Assembly (NCBI GenBank): GCA_016795385.1 | Contig: JAEUHI010000048.1 | Coordinates: 1 to 64,000 of the forward strand | DNA length: 64,000 bases | Direction: 5' to 3' | Origin: Verrucomicrobiales bacterium | GTDB lineage: Bacteria > Verrucomicrobiota > Verrucomicrobiia > Verrucomicrobiales > DEV007 | Shown here: in pieces, positions 63,781-64,000 of the stretch | How the letters are laid out: each line of letters opens with the position of its first letter | Position numbering within the stretch: position 1 is the first letter of the stretch | Made by a program: the position numbers and the translations under genes | The notes under the pieces: model-generated | What the model was told of the DNA's origin: nothing | What the model saw: the letters and a program-made list of their open reading frames with translations, nothing else | Databases searched by the model: none

Positions 63781-64000
63781 ATGACTGAAAAATGTCTGAT
63801 TACAATCTCGCAGTCTTGCGAGAAGTACGATCTCAACCGCAACACCCTCTTGTCCTGGGTGCGCACCAAAAAGGTTGGATCATGCAAGAAGTTGGTCGGC
63901 CAGAAGGCCGTCCATCACATCGACGAGGAGTCGCTGAAGCGGCACCTCGCAAATCGAGGGCCCGAAAAGGTTCCTCCTGTAAAGCGGGAAGCTCTCGAAG
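63781..64000 (+). CDS. Small HTH protein, truncated by the window end
   Basis: At least 73 codons from ATG at 63781, still open at the right edge. It begins MTEKCLITISQSCEKYDLNR; 'NTLLSWVRTKKVGSCKKLVG' and 'AVHHIDEESLKRHLANRGPE' follow the same recognition-helix and wing pattern as the excisionase-like protein at 60.9 kb. It is probably a second DNA-binding protein of the integrative element. Confidence 0.6.
   Translation, partial: MTEKCLITISQSCEKYDLNRNTLLSWVRTKKVGSCKKLVGQKAVHHIDEESLKRHLANRGPEKVPPVKREALE

Overview
The window looks like a chromosomal segment of a GC-rich member of the Verrucomicrobiota (Verrucomicrobiales-like). This is inferred from gene content: a DUF1080 protein, a stand-alone planctomycete-type cytochrome (PSCyt1), an SHD1-HMA protein, a TMEM43 homologue, a NagB-PIG-L fusion and a Rho with a long disordered N-terminus. 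No rRNA or other taxonomic marker was available to test it.

Layout. (1) 1-38.5 kb is mostly housekeeping DNA. It starts with the end of a giant repetitive adhesin-like protein. An OmpA-family protein, an ammonium transporter and a dnaG-rpoD pair (with an intrinsic terminator between them) follow. Next come thiC under a TPP riboswitch, with a PIN toxin-antitoxin pair packed directly behind it, an LptF/G permease, rho, panB and rsmI-lptE. A 0.66 kb gene-free stretch at 24.7-25.35 kb has long-range base pairing and a strong intrinsic terminator, so it is a candidate structured RNA. A lower-GC accessory patch at 28.0-31.9 kb holds an IS1-like transposase, a tRNA-like element, orphan genes and tandem repeats. 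Cytochrome c peroxidase, the NagB fusion, a DUF72 protein and a DUF2238 protein follow.

(2) 38.5-58.0 kb is a defence island on the minus strand. The order of transcription is brxA, brxB, brxC, a TIR gene, pglX, an OLD-like AAA/TOPRIM ATPase, a small chimeric gene, a DUF1016/PDDEXK nuclease, pglZ and brxL. This is a complete type 1 BREX set with three extra effector-like genes. The chimeric gene is the start of pglZ joined to the end of pglX across a 6-bp microhomology, so it records the rearrangement that built the locus. Divergent from brxA is a coupled pair: a ComEC-like metallo-beta-lactamase gene and a patatin gene. A perfect 11-bp inverted repeat lies in the shared promoter region.

(3) 58.08-64 kb is the left part of an integrative element that runs off the window. 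Its edge is the 3' half of a tRNA-Met(CAU), cut at the anticodon loop. A tyrosine integrase, an unknown gene overlapping it, an excisionase-like protein, a group II intron with a maturase, and another small DNA-binding protein (truncated by the window end) follow.

All assignments come from reading motifs, overlaps and repeats. No database or folding program was run.
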